Position numbers and translations under genes: made by a program
Shown: in pieces, positions 63,941 to 64,000 of the stretch
How positions within the stretch are numbered: the stretch's first letter is position 1
Layout of the letters: each line of letters starts with the position of its first letter
Notes under the pieces: generated by a model
Seen by the model: the letters and a program-made list of their open reading frames with translations, nothing else
Told to the model about the DNA's origin: nothing
Database searches by the model: none
Assembly: GCF_000613725.1 (NCBI RefSeq)
Contig: NZ_BAJN01000010.1
Location: forward strand, 43,373 to 107,372
From: Hoylesella pleuritidis JCM 14110
GTDB lineage: Bacteria; Bacteroidota; Bacteroidia; Bacteroidales; Bacteroidaceae
Length of the DNA stretch: 64,000 nucleotides
Reading direction: 5' to 3'

Positions 63941-64000
63941 ATTTGCTATTAATTGATGCTATATAATATATAATAAGGTATAACTAAGAGTATTGTCTCT

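Overview
The window looks like a chromosomal stretch from a host-associated member of the Bacteroidota, most likely Prevotellaceae or a close relative. I infer this from the Bacteroidota promoter form TTG-N20-TAnnTTTG, seen six times with exactly 20 bp between the two elements, from the general lack of Shine-Dalgarno sequences, and from the gene families present: a TonB-dependent receptor with lipoproteins, DUF4876/DUF6850/DUF4861 proteins, a fused SpmAB, an arginine decarboxylase SpeA, and a KduI/KduD/KdgK/Eda uronate branch. The species cannot be named from sequence alone.

Layout. 2-1075 is the C-terminal two thirds of PEP carboxykinase. 1417-8167 (minus) is a surface-glycan block: two glycosyltransferases, LicD-type phosphotransferase, LicC-like nucleotidyltransferase, HisC-like PLP enzyme and a Wzx-type flippase. 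A four-helix-bundle (S23/IVP) gene with G/A-rich inverted flanks and an SpmAB protein follow. 10041-18906 (mostly plus) holds a thioredoxin-fold lipoprotein, a NUDIX hydrolase, TopA, AroK, SpeA and an ECF sigma factor with its overlapping partner. 19417-29190 has an LtaS-like phosphotransferase, an ArnT-like GT39, DsbD directly followed by cysteine desulfidase, and a GH20 hexosaminidase. 29591-36390 (minus) carries Dps, MsrAB, an acyltransferase, PflA and PflB. 40150-48878 is a TonB receptor / lipoprotein / DUF6850 / DUF4876 / M16 protease operon. 49477-55753 is a uronate operon (DUF4861, kdgK, eda, orphan EIIC, kduI, kduD). The rest includes DJ-1-like, thioesterase, esterase, ArgR, PspC, HTH-cupin regulator, acyl-CoA synthetase, Bax-inhibitor family protein and tRNA-Pro(CGG).

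The most striking non-coding signal is an interspersed repeat family: 11 intergenic loci hold 3-5 copies each of an imperfect dyad TTAAC-S-GTTAA, with every one of the 39 centre-to-centre distances exactly 22 bp. Many are flanked by TTTGTAT...TTGATTnTCA palindromes. A twelfth array (29309-29440) has the same 22-bp period but an unrelated TGACGTCA core.

Ten genes are interrupted by single frameshifts. In nine of them restoring one missing base gives a full-length family member, so these look like deletion errors in the sequence rather than biology; I annotate them at full extent and say where the break is.
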